64,000 nt of DNA from Spirochaetaceae bacterium (GTDB taxonomy: Bacteria > Spirochaetota > Spirochaetia > Treponematales > Rectinemataceae): NCBI GenBank assembly GCA_025355995.1, contig JANXYQ010000127.1, positions 1-64,000 of the forward strand, given 5' to 3'. The notes below the pieces were generated by a model that searched no databases, was not told where the DNA came from, and saw only the letters and a program-made list of their open reading frames with translations. The translations under genes were made by a program, and so were the position numbers. This document shows positions 61,317 to 64,000 of the stretch, piece by piece (within the stretch, counting starts at the first letter, position 1; every line of letters begins with the position of its first letter).

Positions 61317-63013
61317 GCTCCAAGAAAGGCCTGGACTACGTCCTGGGCATCGATTTCGGCACCGATTCGGTGCGCGCCCTCGTGGTGGACGCGGCCGACG
61401 GATCGAGCGCGGGGACGGCGGTCAGCGCGTACAAGCGCTGGGCGAGGGGAGAGTATTGCGATCCGCGATCGAACCGCTTCCGCCAGCATCCCCTGGATTA
61501 CGTCGAAGGGATCGAGGATGCAACCAAGAGGGCCCTCGCCGCGGCCGGCGCCGAGGCCGGCGCCTCCATCGCCGCCAAGGTCCGCGGCATAACGATCGAC
61601 ACGACCGGCTCGACGCCCTGCCTCGCCGACGCCACCGGAGCTCCCCTGGCGCTCAAGGCAGAATTCGCCTCGGAGCCCGACGCCATGTTCGTGCTGTGGA
61701 AGGACCACACGGCCGTCCCCCAGGCGGAGCGCATCAACGCCCTCGCCCGCGGCTGGGGCGGCGAGGACTTCACCAAGTACGAGGGAGGCATCTACTCCTC
61801 CGAGTGGTTCTGGGCCAAGGTTCTGAAGCTCGTCGAGAACGAATCCACGGCCATGGCCGCCGCTCGCACGGTCGTCGAGCACTGCGATTGGATGCCCGCC
61901 CTCCTCACGGGGGTCAAGGACCTCGAGTCCTATAGGCGCAGCCGCTGCGCCGCGGGGCACAAGGCCATGTGGCACGCCTCCTGGGGCGGCTATCCTCCCG
62001 CGGCCTTCCTCGACAAGCTAAGCCCCCGGCTCTCCGAGCTCGCGGCTTCCCTCGGGACGGAGACCTACACCGCAGAGACCGCGTTCGGGAAGCTCTGCCC
62101 CGAGTGGGCCGGGAGGCTCGGGCTGCCGGCCGACGTGGTCGTGTCGGTCGGCGCCTTCGACGCGCACATTGGCGCCGTGGGCGGCGACGTGGCGCCGGGC
62201 ACCCTCCTCAAGATCATGGGCACGAGCACTTGCGACATCATGATCGGGCCCAAGCCGGCCGTCGGCGCCGCCGAGAAGCTCGTGGCCGGCATCTGCGGGC
62301 AGGTCGACGGCTCGGTGGTCGAGGGCATGATCGGCTACGAGGCCGGCCAGTCGGCCTTCGGCGACGTCTTCGCCTGGTTCCGCAAGCTCCTGGCCTGGCC
62401 GGCGCGCGCCGGGCTTCTGGGCCTCGCGGCCGGGGCCGATGCCGCCGCGGCCGCGCTCGAGCTCGAGGACAAGCTCCTCCCCGCCCTCGAGGCCGAGGCC
62501 GCCAAGATCGACCCCGCGGCCTCGGGCCTCGTCGCCCTCGATTGGATGAACGGGCGCCGCACGCCCGACGCCGACCAGGCCCTGACCGGCGCGCTGGCCG
62601 GCATCAGCCTCGGCACCGACGCTCCCGCCGCGTACCGCGCCCTCATCGAGTCCGCCGCCTTCGGCTCGCGCGCCATCGTGGAGCGCCTGCGCTCCGAGGG
62701 CGTCAAGGTCGAGCGCGTGGCCGCGATCGGCGGCGTCGCCCGCAAGAGCCCCCTCGTCATGCAGATCACCTCGGACGTCCTCGGCATGGACATCTCCGTG
62801 TCCGCGAACGACCAGTCCGTCGCCCTCGGCGGCGCCATGTTCGCCGCGGCCGCGGCCGGCCTCTACCCCGACGCCCTCTCGGCCCAGGCGGCGATGCGCG
62901 CGCCCATCGAGCGCGTGTACAAGCCCGATCCGGCGCGTCGCGCCGCCTACGACAAGCTCTACCTGAAGTACAAGGCCCTCGGCGCCTTCGCCGAGAAGGA
63001 GATGCGCGCATGA
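61313..63013 (+). CDS. araB: L-ribulokinase
   Basis: 566 aa, FGGY-family kinase. LGIDFGTDSVRALVV is the N-terminal phosphate-binding motif; ITIDTTGSTPCLAD and EWFWAKVLKLVENES are characteristic of AraB; IGGVARKSPLVMQI lies in the C-terminal ATPase lobe. Phosphorylates L-ribulose to L-ribulose-5-phosphate. Overlaps the regulator and araA by 4 bp each. Confidence 0.94.
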   Translation: MSSKKGLDYVLGIDFGTDSVRALVVDAADGSSAGTAVSAYKRWARGEYCDPRSNRFRQHPLDYVEGIEDATKRALAAAGAEAGASIAAKVRGITIDTTGSTPCLADATGAPLALKAEFASEPDAMFVLWKDHTAVPQAERINALARGWGGEDFTKYEGGIYSSEWFWAKVLKLVENESTAMAAARTVVEHCDWMPALLTGVKDLESYRRSRCAAGHKAMWHASWGGYPPAAFLDKLSPRLSELAASLGTETYTAETAFGKLCPEWAGRLGLPADVVVSVGAFDAHIGAVGGDVAPGTLLKIMGTSTCDIMIGPKPAVGAAEKLVAGICGQVDGSVVEGMIGYEAGQSAFGDVFAWFRKLLAWPARAGLLGLAAGADAAAAALELEDKLLPALEAEAAKIDPAASGLVALDWMNGRRTPDADQALTGALAGISLGTDAPAAYRALIESAAFGSRAIVERLRSEGVKVERVAAIGGVARKSPLVMQITSDVLGMDISVSANDQSVALGGAMFAAAAAGLYPDALSAQAAMRAPIERVYKPDPARRAAYDKLYLKYKALGAFAEKEMRA

Positions 63014-64000
63014 TCGACCTCAAGAAGTACGAGTATTATTTCGTGACGGGCAGCCAGGACCTCTACGGCGCCGACGTCCTCAAGAAGGTGGACGAGCACT
63101 CTAAGGCGATGGTCCAGGCCCTCGACCCGAGGCTCCCCTGCAAGCTCATCTGGAAGAGCGTCGTGAAGGGGCCCGACGCCATCCTCGCCCTCGTCCGCGA
63201 GGCGAACTCCAATCCCAATTGCGCGGGCATCATCACCTGGATGCACACCTTCAGCCCCTCGAAGATGTGGATCGCCGGGCTCACCGAGCTCAATAGGCCG
63301 CTGTGCCACCTCCACACCCAGTTCAACCGCGACATCCCCTGGGACGCCATCGACATGGACTTCATGAACCTCAACCAGTCGGCCCACGGCGACAGGGAGC
63401 ACGGCTTCATAGGCGCGCGCCTGCGCATCCCCCGCAAGGTCGTGGTCGGCCACTGGGAGGCCCCGGCGGTCCTCGAGAAGCTCTCCGGTTGGATGCGCGC
63501 GGCGGCCGCCTTCGCCGACGGACGCAGCCTCAAGGTCGCGCGCTTCGGGGACAACATGCGCGAGGTCGCGGTCACCGAGGGCGACAAGGTCGAGGCCCAG
63601 ATCAAGCTCGGCTGGTCGATCAACGGCTACGGCGTCGGCGACCTCGTCAAGGCCGTGACGGCGGTGGGCGAAGCCGAGGTCGACGCTCTCGTCAAGCTCT
63701 ACGCCGACGAGTACGAGATCGCCTCCGACGCCAAGTCCGGCGCCGGCCTCGAGCGCGTGTGCGAGCAGGCCCGTATCGAGATCGGCATGAAGGCTTTCCT
63801 GTCGGAGAGGAATTGCGGCGCGTACACGGACACCTTCGAGGACCTGCACGGCCTGCCCCAGCTGCCCGGCCTCGCCTCGCAGCGACTGATGGCGTCGGGC
63901 CTCGGCTTCGGCGGCGAGGGCGACTGGAAGACCTCCGCCCTGGTGCGCGCGATGAAGGTCATGGCGAGCGGCCTCGGCGGCGCCTCCTTCATGGAGGACT
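63010..64000 (+). CDS. araA: L-arabinose isomerase, N-terminal part
   Basis: ATG 63010 is in the end of araB; the frame stays open to the window edge (330 of about 500 residues). Opening YYFVTGSQDLYG, GIITWMHTFSPSKMWIAGL and LHTQFNRDIPW identify AraA, as does the metal-site pair LGFGGEGDWKTSAL near the end of the window. Interconverts L-arabinose and L-ribulose. The C-terminal third is outside the window. Confidence 0.95.
   Translation, partial: MIDLKKYEYYFVTGSQDLYGADVLKKVDEHSKAMVQALDPRLPCKLIWKSVVKGPDAILALVREANSNPNCAGIITWMHTFSPSKMWIAGLTELNRPLCHLHTQFNRDIPWDAIDMDFMNLNQSAHGDREHGFIGARLRIPRKVVVGHWEAPAVLEKLSGWMRAAAAFADGRSLKVARFGDNMREVAVTEGDKVEAQIKLGWSINGYGVGDLVKAVTAVGEAEVDALVKLYADEYEIASDAKSGAGLERVCEQARIEIGMKAFLSERNCGAYTDTFEDLHGLPQLPGLASQRLMASGLGFGGEGDWKTSALVRAMKVMASGLGGASFMED

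Noticed and set aside
1-64000. tRNA, rRNA, riboswitch or CRISPR loci
   Set aside because: No cloverleaf with acceptor/TPsiC consensus, rRNA core segment, known riboswitch core or repeat-spacer pattern was recognised in the gaps; very small or divergent RNAs cannot be excluded by eye.

Overview
This is a G+C-rich (roughly two-thirds by eye), densely coded bacterial window with short intergenic gaps and frequent 4-bp ATGA/GTGA overlaps inside operons. The gene set suggests a heterotrophic, facultative or anaerobic organism: a glycyl radical enzyme, a molybdenum hydroxylase, arabinose catabolism, many PAS histidine kinases, a 7TMR-DISM receptor and a flagellin-family protein. A member of the Spirochaetota fits best, but this is an inference from family composition, not a marker-based placement. 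No rRNA, tRNA, CRISPR array or intact insertion sequence was seen.

Layout. 1-3530: end of a glycyl radical enzyme operon (enzyme C-terminus, activase, PNPOx-like flavoprotein, FadR-type regulator). 3729-12138: a copper-handling region with csoR-copA-copZ-response regulator-sensor kinase-rhodanese, then a broken DUF2318 gene and a divergent HMA/SafE/double-cupredoxin fusion. One 11-bp-period direct repeat occurs before both transcription units and the divergent gene, suggesting that the encoded OmpR-type regulator controls them all, with CsoR acting locally on its own promoter. 12192-14659: a stretch of gene relics. 14656-23255: DinB, a half-size ABC exporter plus DUF72, a diguanylate cyclase, and a kinase/nuclease operon on the minus strand. 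23293-27840: acyl-CoA ligase, TauE-type permease, J-domain protein, methyltransferase, a truncated flavodoxin-like gene and an acidic small protein. 27980-31615: GTP-type PEP carboxykinase, nitroreductase, a Sec-signal-bearing flagellin homologue and a VOC protein. 31713-36863: a three-gene operon of an 891-aa membrane protein, an APC permease and an unknown partner.

37497-46948 (minus strand): an ABC importer (binding protein, two permeases, ATPase) downstream of a three-subunit molybdenum hydroxylase whose FAD subunit is split by an inserted GltD-like NAD(P)H oxidoreductase module. 47027-58815: a wrecked PAS kinase, two cell-wall NlpC/P60-type proteins, an ECF sigma factor beside a 7TMR-DISM receptor with an RsbW-like ATPase domain, a Kup potassium transporter, a YihY/cyclic-nucleotide-domain fusion and a receiver-PAS-kinase. 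58866-64000: an arabinose locus with araM diverging from lacI-type regulator-araB-araA (cut by the window end) across a perfect 16-bp palindrome.

The most unusual items are the secreted flagellin-like protein, the split CoxM-GltD subunit, the two-layer copper regulon, the cluster of single-base frameshifts at G runs, apparently leaderless promoters at several genes, and long perfect inverted repeats inside coding regions of the ABC importer operon.
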